Shown here one piece after another: positions 34,201-41,259 of a DNA stretch of 64,000 nt (its first letter is position 1; the number at the start of each line of letters is the position of its first letter). The position numbers and the translations under genes are program-made. The notes below the pieces were generated by a model. The model worked only from the letters and a program-made list of their open reading frames with translations, was not told where the DNA came from and ran no database searches. The stretch is from Granulicella sp. 5B5. Lineage in GTDB: Bacteria > Acidobacteriota > Terriglobia > Terriglobales > Acidobacteriaceae. The stretch lies in the NCBI RefSeq assembly GCF_014083945.1, contig NZ_CP046444.1:1984001-2048000 (forward strand), written 5' to 3'.

Positions 34201-35181
34201 GAAGAAACCCTTCTTGTGGGTGAAGGGGATGGGACCGCCGAAGGAGGCAGAGATCTCGTTCTGGTGCTCAACGGGCTTGCCTGCAGGTTCGCGGGTGATG
34301 ACGCCGTTGACGAGAACATCCTTGGTCTGTTGATTGCCAGCGAAGCCCCAAGTGTCAAAGATGGTATTGCGGACGAAGTCGACGACCTGGCCGTGATACT
34401 GGTTGCCGCCGGACTTGATAGTGAAGCCGATGGCACCAGCGCCCTGGTACTCGGCTGAGGGAGCCGAGGAGATGACCTGAAGCTGGTCGACGGACTCCAC
34501 AGGAACGCCGTTGGAGACGACGCGGTTGTCGCCCTGCTGGTTGGCGGTGGTGGTGGGGATGCCGTTGACGTAGACCTCAGCGAGGTAGTTGCCGGTGCCG
34601 GAAAAGAGCGGAGCACGGCTGCCGGCCTGCGCACCGGGCGCGAGCGTGGCCACCGAGGTGGGATCTCTCTGCTGGCCGTTCATGACGATCGGCAGGGACT
34701 CGTAGGTCTCATCGGTAATGACGGCGCCGACGCCAGACTGTGTCGTCTGCAGCTGTGGCGGCGCATCCGTGACGGTGACAACTTCGGTGTCCAACCCGAC
34801 CGCGAGCGCGGCGTTGAAGCCCGTGATATTGAGGCCGTTGACCTCAATATTTTTCTGCGTGAAGACCTTGAAGCCCGGCGCCGTCACGGTGACAGTGTAG
34901 AGATCGGGCACCAGCGGCGTGAGGCTGTAGAGACCACCCGAAGAGGAGACAGCGGTAGTCTTCACTCCGGAGGCCTGCGCCGTGGCAACGACCTTGGCGT
35001 TGGGAACGACGGCGCCGGTCGGATCGGTGATGGTGCCCTGCAGCGCGCCCTGGCCGCCGGTTTGGGCACGGGCGGGGACAGCGAAACAGACAATAAGGCA
35101 GACAAGAGAGTACAGGGCCCCTGACAAGAGAGTCCGGCGCGTGGTGCGGCCGGCCGGTTTCAGGGATGGGATTGCGAGCAT
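31282..35181 (-). CDS. TonB-dependent receptor with carboxypeptidase-regulatory-like domain (Oar type)
   Basis: The protein has ~1,299 residues. The ATG at 35181, preceded by GAGGAG, is preferred over an in-frame start at 35232. A long basic signal peptide ends near FAVPARAQ. Residues ~45-125 form an Ig-like regulatory domain (GALQGTITDPTGAVVPNAKV). A plug region follows, and then a ~1,000-residue beta-barrel ending in the aromatic terminus QFSGRVQF expected for outer-membrane insertion. Receptors of this architecture are abundant in Acidobacteria and are thought to import oligosaccharides or peptides. Energy would come from the TonB-ExbB-ExbD genes 6-11 kb away. No substrate-linked genes are adjacent, so the ligand is unknown. 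Confidence 0.9.
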   Translation of the reverse strand: MLAIPSLKPAGRTTRRTLLSGALYSLVCLIVCFAVPARAQTGGQGALQGTITDPTGAVVPNAKVVATAQASGVKTTAVSSSGGLYSLTPLVPDLYTVTVTAPGFKVFTQKNIEVNGLNITGFNAALAVGLDTEVVTVTDAPPQLQTTQSGVGAVITDETYESLPIVMNGQQRDPTSVATLAPGAQAGSRAPLFSGTGNYLAEVYVNGIPTTTANQQGDNRVVSNGVPVESVDQLQVISSAPSAEYQGAGAIGFTIKSGGNQYHGQVVDFVRNTIFDTWGFAGNQQTKDVLVNGVITREPAGKPVEHQNEISASFGGPIPFTHKKGFFFVNYDKFHGTSGVQPAPFTIPTTLMTQGNFTQLGTGNYLYNPLTNSCTGNTCTRQPYMGLVNGVPTANVLPSTSISSISAYEQKFMPSPNLSGLVNNYLVGGLSGYNNHEIVANVAYDLFHGQRISFTYIHGVRQSIGYGATLPLPYTNGDSSDLAPTMLILEHSIPITDHLVNQLSYGFTRFTQPVLAPTAGLTQYSAATAGITGLPVGQASGNFPGTTFGTSTLFTTAPYEWTENGASDASHNVVPNAFTLVDNLSWTKGKHNMTFGFQTQWLEDNTSAQSTPSGIYTQAFAATSTAPYTGTSLDSTKGGYSYASFLLGAVNSGATSVPLFVETGGRFHPWSPYFQDNWQVRPNLTINLGLRWDYLPPYHEAQDRWAFFNPNATNPLTGSPGQLEYAGNRGAAISCQCRTPVNTYWKNWGPRLGLEWAADPKTVFRIGYALAYSRAGGVGGRAGDSTGTGQDGFGSSIVLNPAVNTGAAAGPSYYLNDSADFTAAGAANTNFGGPGYVIPTPAGPAASSLTLGIGNYLNSAGTYVSAGGAPAYADPYLSGRAPEFNFYNLAIQRAITNNLTVTVGYSGSESHFVAGAGVPGFWSGQVNPAVLPGLASVVGTDGKTPVLNLPATPGNVALAQAASSAVVLPYSSYVQTASGGNSTASIARMLRPYPQYSAPPSPEWDNIANISYNAFELTLKQREYKGVSFTLNYTYSRNIGDDGTTRSAFAVPAAASSSGVALPGNNRADRDIVATDTPQNLNVFGYVKSPFGANKLLGGNWFGRNLLGGWQISPIFSYYSGTPILVTGSGCSGELGSGATCMPDIVPGRQNSIRIHGGFGSHGVTYANYAQTPLLDSTAFQTLNYFPLPAGDTASPITKIGDSPRSHLNLWSPSHYDIDSAIQRQFNIPKTRMNFIFRAECFDCSNKVTFTMAQTQAVAAYYSGAQPGTPSPASANGSFGLLSGESGNRRWQFSGRVQF

Positions 35182-35498
35182 TGGCTCCTCCAGCACATGT
35201 TCAATAGGAAACAGTTTGCAGACGGGATACACACTATGTCGCTGAGAGTTTGATTGTCAATAGGCGAACTATTCTCTTGATGGAATACAGGAGCGGGCCC
35301 GATGTTTTCGGAACGCGAAAGGTCCCAGCCGGGAGAAAACGTCCCGGCAACAACCTGGACACGCTGCTTCGGCGAAAGGGTGTAGTCCACCTTGCCGGAC
35401 CACGCGACGCAAACGTGGTGCGCTCCGGGGTTGCAGGGAAGGCCGCGGGTAGTCCACTCTAGTAAGTGGTCGATAACGTTTTGTTTTGAGAGGTTTCC
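35182..35498. other. Divergent promoter region, nothing recognised
   Basis: This 317-base gap lies between the receptor and the receiver-protein gene, which point away from each other. It must hold both promoters. I see no convincing -35/-10 pair, riboswitch or repeat. Confidence 0.4.
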
Positions 35499-36023
35499 AT
35501 GGCGAAGCGCCGCGTACTGCTGGTGGACGACGAGGTAGCGATCCTGCTGACGATGAAGGCCGTGCTGGAGCTGAACGGGTTCGAGGTGGAGACCGCGGCG
35601 AGCGCGAAGGAAGCGCGCCTGAAGATCAAGCACCACGAGTACCAGATGGTGATGACCGACATGCGCATGGAGAGCGATGCCGCTGGCCGCGAGGTGATCC
35701 AGGCCGCGCGGACGGCACCGTATCATCCAGCGGTGGCTCTGCTGACCGCCTACCCCGAAGATGAGGGCGGCGACACCGGTGCGGACCAGATGCTCGTGAA
35801 GCCGATGCAGACAGCCCTGCTGGTGAAGGCGATCGAGAAGCTGCTGGCCAACCACGCGGCGAAGCTCACAAGGCTGGCAAGCGCCGCAGCCGCGCCACCG
35901 AAGGCTGCGGCGAAGAAGTCCGCGGCCAAGCGGCTGGCCAGCAAGAAGCTGCCTGTAAAGAAGACCGTGATCGGCAAGTCAGCCGCGCGGAAGAAGGTCG
36001 CGACGAAGAAGCGCAAGCGCTAA
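35499..36023 (+). CDS. Receiver-domain protein with histone-like basic tail
   Basis: Of 174 residues, 1-~118 form a response-regulator receiver domain: the acidic pair in LLVDDEVAIL, the phospho-acceptor Asp in MVMTDMRM, the Thr/Ala of LLTAYP and the conserved Lys of LVKPMQ are all present. Residues ~125-174 are a Lys/Ala-rich tail with repeated K-K-x-A-A-K-K units (PPKAAAKKSAAKRLASKK...), resembling histone H1 tails or bacterial HU-like extensions. No helix-turn-helix or enzymatic output domain exists. An inference is phosphorylation-controlled, non-specific DNA or RNA binding. No kinase gene is adjacent. It is a single-gene unit ended by a strong terminator. Confidence 0.88.
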   Translation: MAKRRVLLVDDEVAILLTMKAVLELNGFEVETAASAKEARLKIKHHEYQMVMTDMRMESDAAGREVIQAARTAPYHPAVALLTAYPEDEGGDTGADQMLVKPMQTALLVKAIEKLLANHAAKLTRLASAAAAPPKAAAKKSAAKRLASKKLPVKKTVIGKSAARKKVATKKRKR

Positions 36024-36037
36024 GACGCTAACGGACA

Positions 36038-36082
36038 ATGCCCCACGGATGACGCGCTACTTCGGCGTCAGGCGTGGGGCAT
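36038..36082. terminator. Strong bidirectional terminator
   Basis: ATGCCCCACG (36038-36047) and CGTGGGGCAT (36073-36082) form a perfect 10-bp stem around an inner GACGC/GCGTC stem. CTGCTTTTG follows on plus. It separates the convergent receiver-protein and SDR genes. Confidence 0.88.
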
Positions 36083-36097
36083 CTGCTTTTGTCAGCG

Positions 36098-37027
36098 CTA
36101 CTGGAAGGCCGGGTAAACGACGCCTGTAAGCTGCTCGCTGACAGTCCACAGGCGCTCGCCGGTGGACTGGTCGAGAGCGTGAGGGCGGGGCTTGACGACC
36201 GTGGGATAGCCCTTCATCTCCATAAAGCCGTCAGGGCCGATGTAGTCGCCCGAGCGCGCCTCGGGGCTGGTGGCAGCGTAAAGCGTCGGCAGCGCGCCAG
36301 CGGCGTCAGGCTGCGTCAGGAACCTTGCAAATTTGAAGAGGACGAAAGTCTTCAGGTCCTTGTCGCCGGGCCCGTTGGCGACGATGCTGGTCTGCGACAC
36401 GCCGGGATGCACCGGCAAGCTGAGCAGCTTGGTGCCAGCGGCGCGCCGGGCAAGCTCGCGCGCAAACAGAATGTTGGCGAGCTTGGACTGGTTGTACGCG
36501 CCCCACGGCGTATAGCCGCGTGCGAGCTGAAGGTCGTCGAAGTGGATCTTGCCGCCCTGATGCGCGATCGACGCGACGGTGACGACACGCGGTGCCGGTG
36601 AGGCCCCGAGCGCAGGCAGCAGCAGGCCGGTCAGCGCAAAGTGGCCCAGATGGTTGGTGGCAAACTGGCGCTCGAACCCTTCCGGAGTGACCTGACGCGG
36701 GTTCAGCGCCATCACGCCGGCATTGTTGATGAGGATGTCGAGAGCGACGCCACGGGCGAAGAATTCTGTGGCGAAGCGGCGGACGTCGCTAAGCAGCGAG
36801 ACGTCCAGCAGCACCAGCTCCGCCGAGGCACCAGGAGACTCCGACCGTAGCCGCGCCAGCGCCTGCTCACCTTTCTGCCGGCTGCGGCAGCCGAGCAGGA
36901 CGTGCGCGCCGTGGCGGGCGAGCTCCAGCGCCGCCTGGTAGCCGATGCCGCTGTTGGCCCCGGTAATAAGCACTGTTTTGCCGTTGAGCGTGGGGATTTG
37001 TGCGGATGTCCAATGGGTTGTTGCCAT
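36098..37027 (-). CDS. Short-chain dehydrogenase/reductase, retinol-dehydrogenase-like
   Basis: The product is 309 residues from the ATG at 37027. The Rossmann nucleotide loop TGANSGIG (residues ~20-27), the LINNAGVM motif and the catalytic YNQSK tetrad segment (Ser upstream in TVASIAHQ) are all intact. The length and the AYNQSKLANILFARELARR region match the retinol dehydrogenase / protochlorophyllide-reductase-like SDR subgroup, which usually uses NADP(H). The substrate is unknown. The frame remains open to 37189, but homology begins at the chosen start. Confidence 0.88.
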   Translation of the reverse strand: MATTHWTSAQIPTLNGKTVLITGANSGIGYQAALELARHGAHVLLGCRSRQKGEQALARLRSESPGASAELVLLDVSLLSDVRRFATEFFARGVALDILINNAGVMALNPRQVTPEGFERQFATNHLGHFALTGLLLPALGASPAPRVVTVASIAHQGGKIHFDDLQLARGYTPWGAYNQSKLANILFARELARRAAGTKLLSLPVHPGVSQTSIVANGPGDKDLKTFVLFKFARFLTQPDAAGALPTLYAATSPEARSGDYIGPDGFMEMKGYPTVVKPRPHALDQSTGERLWTVSEQLTGVVYPAFQ

Positions 37028-37386
37028 GGTGCTATGCCCTCCCGGGAATGGGTTGTGCGTGTTGCCACCGCATGCCGGAATGCAGGGCGTGACTGTTTGG
37101 ATGATAGCGCCACGGCGATTGCACCCTGTATGCGCCCGGAGCGACAGTTCATGCGTCTTTCCGTAGGGCCGGTTCGTCGAACGAGCCATGCTCTAATTTT
37201 TTTCTGGTTACCTCTTCGGGGATTGTGGCGGTTTTGCCTGCATAGACCGATTTACCGCCTGTCGCTAGCAAAGATTTGCACTCAGCCGGTACAATCACAC
37301 CGAAAGGCCATGTAATCTTTTGGGGTTGAGGGCTAGGGTAACCAGCCCAGATGGCGATACTGTTGAAGGGGAAGGATTTTCCGAAC
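37028..37386. other. Divergent promoter region
   Basis: This 359-base gap lies upstream of both the SDR gene and the TPR protein. A TACAAT around 37,288-37,293 is a plausible -10 box for the plus-strand gene, but the matching -35 is weak. No repeat or structured RNA was recognised. Confidence 0.35.
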
Positions 37387-38205
37387 ATGAAACTAAGCGC
37401 ACGAATTCCAGCAAGCGCAGTGCTACTGCTGGTGCTTGCGAGCACGGTCGGCTGCACGAAACTCCGCGCGCGCGATCAGCTTGTCAAGGGTGTCCAGGCC
37501 TTCAAGGCAGGGCAGTATGAGCAGGCTGTGAACTACTTCCAGACTTCGATCAAGCTTGACCCCAACTACGACACGGCACGCTTGTATCTGGCCACGGCCT
37601 ACAGCTACCAGGTGGTTCCCAACCTGGATACACCGGACAACCTGAAGACTGCGCAGAAGGCGTTGGACGGCTTTAATGAGGTGCTGGCAAAGGACCCCAA
37701 CGACATCAACGCGCTGAAGCAGGTGGCCTCGATTCACCGCAACATCAAGCAGTATGACCAGGCCAAGGCTGACGAGATGAAGATCATCTCGCTGGACCCC
37801 AAGGACGCGCAGGCGAACTACACCATCGGCGTGATCGACTGGACAGAGGCCTACAAGAACGCAACCACCCTGCTGGGCGCCGCCGGCCTGACCGACGACG
37901 GCTTGGGCAATGTGAAGAAGAGCAAGGACGTCTGCGCGAAGATCACCACGGAGAACACCGCGCTGGTGGATGAAGCGCTGAAGTACCTGCAGCAGGCGGT
38001 CGACATCGACCCGACCTACGATGACGCGATGCAGTACCTGAACCTGACCTATCGTCGCAAGGCCGACATGGAGTGCGGCAACGACGCTGCCCGCAAGGCT
38101 GACCTTGCCTCCGCCGATGAGTGGGTGCAGAAGGCCCAGGGCGCTCGCAAGGCCAACGAAGCAGCCAAGGAGAAGAAGCTTGGCGGCGGCGTAACCATGC
38201 AGTAG
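37387..38205 (+). CDS. TPR-repeat protein, probable lipoprotein
   Basis: This 272-residue protein has an N-terminal hydrophobic segment ending in STVGC (residues ~15-24). This looks like a lipoprotein cleavage site, although Thr rather than Leu sits at -3. At least three tetratricopeptide units follow: KGVQAFKAGQYEQAVNYFQTSIKLDPNYDTARLYLA, LDGFNEVLAKDPNDINALKQVASI and ALKYLQQAVDIDPTYDDAMQYL. The C-terminus is charged and Ala-rich. Such proteins scaffold envelope complexes; the partner is unknown. The ATG at 37387 is preceded by GGGGAAGGA, which rules out the in-frame ATG at 37351. Confidence 0.85.
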   Translation: MKLSARIPASAVLLLVLASTVGCTKLRARDQLVKGVQAFKAGQYEQAVNYFQTSIKLDPNYDTARLYLATAYSYQVVPNLDTPDNLKTAQKALDGFNEVLAKDPNDINALKQVASIHRNIKQYDQAKADEMKIISLDPKDAQANYTIGVIDWTEAYKNATTLLGAAGLTDDGLGNVKKSKDVCAKITTENTALVDEALKYLQQAVDIDPTYDDAMQYLNLTYRRKADMECGNDAARKADLASADEWVQKAQGARKANEAAKEKKLGGGVTMQ

Positions 38206-38227
38206 TCAATCGTAATCAGCAGTTAGC

Positions 38228-38256
38228 AAAAGGCCTCCCATGCAGGGAGGCCTTTT
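38228..38256. terminator. Bidirectional terminator
   Basis: AAAAGGCCTCCC (38228-38239) and its exact complement (38245-38256) flank a five-base loop. Each strand ends in a TTTT run, so it terminates both the TPR gene and the convergent exbD-type gene. Confidence 0.92.
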
Positions 38257-38280
38257 GCGTGGGTGAGCGATGTCTTCGCG

Positions 38281-38700
38281 TTAAGGTTTGTGCAGCGCGT
38301 TCAAGGCGATCTGCTGCGCTCCGGCGAGGCGGCCGAGGCTGACCACAGTAGCCACCTGCTGGTAGCTCAGGTCGCGATCTGCCTGCACGATCAGGGTGTG
38401 GTCCTGGCGGACGGCGAACATGGACTGCAACAGAGACTGTAGCTCCGCCATGGGGACGACACGCTGATCGACGAAATACTGCACCGGAAGCTGGGGTCCG
38501 TGGCGCATAACCTGCACCGTGACCAGCGGCAATGAGGCTGTAGATGCCTTGCCCTGCGGAATGGCGCTGTCGAGTCCGCGCTGATGCTGCGGGACGATGA
38601 CCATGAAGAGGATGAAAAGGACGAGCAGAACGTCAATGAGCGGCGTGACGTTGATCTCTGCCCCTGTATGGGCGGCCGATGCGCTTGCGCTGAATGCCAT
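38281..38700 (-). CDS. ExbD/TolR-family biopolymer transport protein (third copy)
   Basis: This 139-residue protein has one N-terminal membrane helix in the ExbD signature INVTPLIDVLLVLFILFMVIVP, whose Asp carries the proton-motive-force-linked residue. A small periplasmic domain follows (VQVMRHGPQLPVQYFVDQRVV...). It is one of three ExbD/TolR copies in 3 kb and is separated from the other two by the BtuF-like gene. No ExbB partner lies next to it, so it may share the one at 41-42 kb or belong to a Tol-Pal-like complex. The ATG at 38700 is preceded by GAGG. A TTGACC/CATATT promoter candidate lies 300 bases upstream. Confidence 0.88.
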   Translation of the reverse strand: MAFSASASAAHTGAEINVTPLIDVLLVLFILFMVIVPQHQRGLDSAIPQGKASTASLPLVTVQVMRHGPQLPVQYFVDQRVVPMAELQSLLQSMFAVRQDHTLIVQADRDLSYQQVATVVSLGRLAGAQQIALNALHKP

Positions 38701-39093
38701 GAGGGCACCTCGAATGGAAGTGGCAAGCGAGCGCTCGGTGCTGGTCCGCAGCAGTGTTCGTAACGGAGCAGCCGTGGATTTGCCCTGCGCGAGACCACGG
38801 CGGCTCTGAAGGCTTAGACACCACGGCAAAGGGACTTGAGCCCAAACAATTCCAGAATCCCCTGCCGTTGCTTGTTTTCCTCTGCGTCCTCTGCGGGCTT
38901 TTACATTGCGCCCTCTGCGTGAACGCCCTTGCCGCAGCAAGAGCCGAAGGCGCGAGCCTGGAAGCACCGAGAGTCAAGCCCCAAAACAAAGTGGAATATG
39001 ACTTCCACAAGTCACAGGTCAAGCCCAATCCCCTCAAGATTTTCGATCAAAAAGTACAGGGGGGAGGGGGAGGGGGTGCAACACGTTTTGCTC
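38701..39093. other. Non-coding gap with G-run motif
   Basis: This 393-base gap has no credible gene. It contains the candidate promoter above. At 39059-39076 three runs of 5-6 G are separated by single A residues, just after the BtuF-like stop. The stretch 38860-38950 is rich in GCAGAGG-like words on the minus strand but shows no clear secondary structure. Confidence 0.45.
38996..39023 (-). promoter_or_regulatory. Candidate promoter for the third exbD gene
   Basis: On the minus strand TTGACC (39018-39023) and CATATT (38996-39001) are 16 bases apart, a reasonable sigma-70-type pair. They lie in the 393-base gap upstream of the gene at 38281-38700. Confidence 0.35.
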
Positions 39094-40020
39094 CTAAAGC
39101 CGCTGCACACTTTCAGCCGGAAGATGCGCAAAGCGGTCCCGGCTATCAGGCTCTCCGCTGGGATTAAGGATTGCATCGAGGATCTCCAGCCCGTCGATAA
39201 AGCGCGGGCCGTGGCGCGAGAAGTACGCCGAGCCGTTCACCGCATAAACTTCACCCTCGCGGACCGCCGGAAGCGTCTCCCATTCAGGTGGCAGCGTCAG
39301 GGCGCGGAACTGGTCGATCGTCTGCGCCAGGTTGAAGCCACAGGGCATAAGCACGATGATCTCGGGCTGCGTCGCGGCGATCTGCTGCCAGGTCGTCCGG
39401 ACACTCTTGATGGTCGGACTGGAGAGAACAGGATCGCCACCAGCGATAAGGGCCATCTCCGGCACCCAATGGCCGCCGAGAAACGGCGGATCGAGCCACT
39501 CCAGGCACAGGACGCGCTTGCGCCGCTGGATGGCGCTGCGGGCCTCGCGGACCCTGTCGACGCGCTGGCGGAGCCCCTGTGTGAGCGCGTGGGCCTGCTG
39601 AGCGTGGCCTGTGGCCTCGCCAAGGAGCTCTATCTCCCGGAGGATGTCCGGGATCGAATGCGCGGCGAGCGATATGACCTGCGGGGCCGAACTGAGCCGA
39701 CTCATATCGCGGGCCAGCGTGGGACTGTCGATGGCACAGACACGGCAGAGGTCTTGCAGCACCACCAGCGTTGGCGCGAGCGACTCCAGCCGGTCGTACT
39801 CCACGAAGTAGAGGCTGCTCCCCTGTACCCCTTCCGCAGAGACGATAGCGTCGATCTCCGCAGGTGCAAGCCCCGGCGGCAGGTGCGAGAACACCACCTG
39901 CGGCTTGCTGCGGGCCTCAGGCGGGTAGTCGCACTCGAAGGTAACGGCGCAGACTTGATCGCCGGCGCCAATGGCAAACAAGGCCTCCGTGGCCGAGGGG
40001 AGAAAAGACGCGATGCGCAT
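39094..40020 (-). CDS. BtuF-like cobalamin/metal-binding protein without signal peptide
   Basis: This 308-residue protein has the two-lobed helical-backbone periplasmic binding fold of the BtuF group: MRIASFLPSATEALFAIGAGDQVCAVTFECDYPPEAR at the start, LVVLQDLCRVCAI, and VYAVNGSAYFSRHGPRFIDGLEIL near the end. Substrate-binding proteins of this fold deliver cobalamin or iron chelates to ABC importers. Here there is no signal peptide and no permease or ATPase gene beside it, so it may be cytoplasmic or need a distant importer. No cobalamin riboswitch is visible upstream. A terminator hairpin separates it from the exbD gene above. Confidence 0.82.
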   Translation of the reverse strand: MRIASFLPSATEALFAIGAGDQVCAVTFECDYPPEARSKPQVVFSHLPPGLAPAEIDAIVSAEGVQGSSLYFVEYDRLESLAPTLVVLQDLCRVCAIDSPTLARDMSRLSSAPQVISLAAHSIPDILREIELLGEATGHAQQAHALTQGLRQRVDRVREARSAIQRRKRVLCLEWLDPPFLGGHWVPEMALIAGGDPVLSSPTIKSVRTTWQQIAATQPEIIVLMPCGFNLAQTIDQFRALTLPPEWETLPAVREGEVYAVNGSAYFSRHGPRFIDGLEILDAILNPSGEPDSRDRFAHLPAESVQRL

Positions 40021-40071
40021 GGGGGCTCAGGGAAGGATTGTTGCGTCGATGCGTCGATTTGAGCATACAAA

Positions 40072-40112
40072 CGCCCCACAGGTTCGCCGGTTGCGGCGAG
40101 CCTGCGGGGCGC
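40072..40112 (-). terminator. Terminator after the TonB-ExbB-ExbD operon
   Basis: CGCCCC and GGGGCG arms with additional CAGG/CCTG and CGCC/GGCG stems lie between the exbD stop at 40149 and the BtuF-like start at 40020. On the minus strand GTTTGTATG follows. It suggests that the four-gene Ton operon ends here. Confidence 0.72.
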
Positions 40113-40148
40113 TTGCAGAGTGCTGACTGTAGATCGGTTCGCCTTGGT

Positions 40149-40583
40149 TTAGTGGCCGGCGAGGATCTGCGGAGTCATGATGCCGATGTTGGTGACGTCC
40201 GCCTGATGGCCGAAACCGATGACCTCGGCGACGGTGCCGAAGTCGAGGTCCTTGTCACCCTGGACGAACATGACCTTCTCCTGCCGGGTCTCGAAGATCT
40301 TTGTGAGCTCCGGTTCGATATCGGCCTTGGCAAAGGTCTGGTCGTTGATCTTGTAGACCGGAAGAGCGCCGCCGGCAAGCACCTGGACGACGATGGTACG
40401 GTCGTTGGGCTGGTCCTGCGACTTGTTCTTCGGCGGCTGGGGCACCAGCGCCTCAAGACCCTTAGGGGTCGTGGGCACGATGACCATGAAGATGATGAGA
40501 AGCACCAGCAACACGTCGATCAACGGAGTGACGTTGATGTCCGACGAGACTGAATTGGTACCGCCTCCTCCACCCATTCCCAT
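40149..40583 (-). CDS. exbD: ExbD/TolR-family biopolymer transport protein (second copy)
   Basis: This 144-residue protein starts with a glycine-rich leader (MGMGGGGGTNS) before the ExbD helix INVTPLIDVLLVLLIIFMVIVP. Its periplasmic domain (VVQVLAGGALPVYKINDQTFAKADIEPELTKIFETRQEKVMFVQGDKDLDFGTVAEVIG) follows the TolR/ExbD fold. It is the last gene of a tonB-exbB-exbD-exbD run on the minus strand. The gap to the upstream exbD (89 bases) contains a GCCCTC / GAGGGC hairpin. It couples the proton gradient to TonB. Confidence 0.93.
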   Translation of the reverse strand: MGMGGGGGTNSVSSDINVTPLIDVLLVLLIIFMVIVPTTPKGLEALVPQPPKNKSQDQPNDRTIVVQVLAGGALPVYKINDQTFAKADIEPELTKIFETRQEKVMFVQGDKDLDFGTVAEVIGFGHQADVTNIGIMTPQILAGH

Positions 40584-40672
40584 AACTGTTACTCCCTTCG
40601 GCCCTTTGTGGAGCCAGCCCTCAAAAAGAAGAGGGCCCGAATATCGTTGGTCACTGCAATGAGACGATGAAC

Positions 40673-41116
40673 CTACTGCGAGCTCGTCTGGTTCATGTCT
40701 GTAAGCAGGTTGAGCTGGCTGACGCCGGCGGTGCGGATGGCGTCGATGGTGTCCATGACTTTGCCGTAGTTGGCACGCGAGTCGGCACGCAGGTAGACGG
40801 ACTTATCCGCCGACGGATCGGTCTTCTTGGATTCAAGGTCGTTGACCTTTGAGCCGAGGTCGCCGAGCGATACCTGGTCGCCGCCGAGGAAGGTCTTGCC
40901 ATCGCGGGTGACAGCGACGGTAATCGCGTCTTCCTTGTTGGCGTTTTCCATGACGGTGGACGCGTTCACTTTGGGCAGGTCGACGTTGACCTTGTTGTTG
41001 AGCATGGGGGTGATGACCATGAAGATGATCAGGAGCACCAGCATCACATCCACCATGGGAGTGACGTTGATGTTCGAGTTTACCTTCTTGCCTTCTTCCC
41101 GCTTGTTGATTCCCAT
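40673..41116 (-). CDS. exbD: ExbD/TolR-family biopolymer transport protein (first copy)
   Basis: This 147-residue protein has the ExbD helix INVTPMVDVMLVLLIIFMVITP and a periplasmic domain (VNVDLPKVNASTVMENANKEDAITVAVTRDGKTFLGGDQVSLGDL). The sequence differs enough from the next copy to be a long-standing paralogue rather than a recent duplicate. Two ExbD forms with one ExbB are common in organisms with many TonB-dependent receptors. It follows exbB after a 143-base gap containing a hairpin (41200-41226) and a TAGC-type repeat. Confidence 0.93.
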   Translation of the reverse strand: MGINKREEGKKVNSNINVTPMVDVMLVLLIIFMVITPMLNNKVNVDLPKVNASTVMENANKEDAITVAVTRDGKTFLGGDQVSLGDLGSKVNDLESKKTDPSADKSVYLRADSRANYGKVMDTIDAIRTAGVSQLNLLTDMNQTSSQ

Positions 41117-41142
41117 AGCAGTTGGCTCCGAATGGCTAGCTT

Positions 41143-41163
41143 TTAGCTGCTAGCTCTTAGCTT
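41143..41163. repeat. Intergenic TAGC-type repeat, copy 1
   Basis: A 21-base word composed of alternating TTAGCT/GCTAGC units in the exbB-exbD gap. An identical copy occurs at 44353-44373 between secD and secF. Confidence 0.75.
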
Positions 41164-41199
41164 TTGGCGTTGGACTTCGACCCTATGTGGAGGCGGAGT

Positions 41200-41226
41200 A
41201 CCGGACGTCCGTTGGGGACGCCCGGT
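41200..41226. promoter_or_regulatory. Hairpin between exbB and exbD
   Basis: ACCGG-A-CGTCC and GGACG-C-CCGGT form an interrupted stem with a five-base loop (GTTGG) in the operon-internal gap. There is no T run, so it more likely affects message processing or stability than termination. Confidence 0.5.
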
Positions 41227-41259
41227 GTTTCCGAAGTGACTCTCGCAGGGTCGTGGCTC

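Noticed and set aside
38929-40062. 377-residue plus-strand open frame over the BtuF-like gene
   Set aside because: Arg-rich antisense shadow of the minus-strand gene, with no domain.
39094-40148. Cobalamin riboswitch upstream of the BtuF-like gene
   Set aside because: The upstream region contains only a terminator hairpin; no B12-box-like sequence is present.
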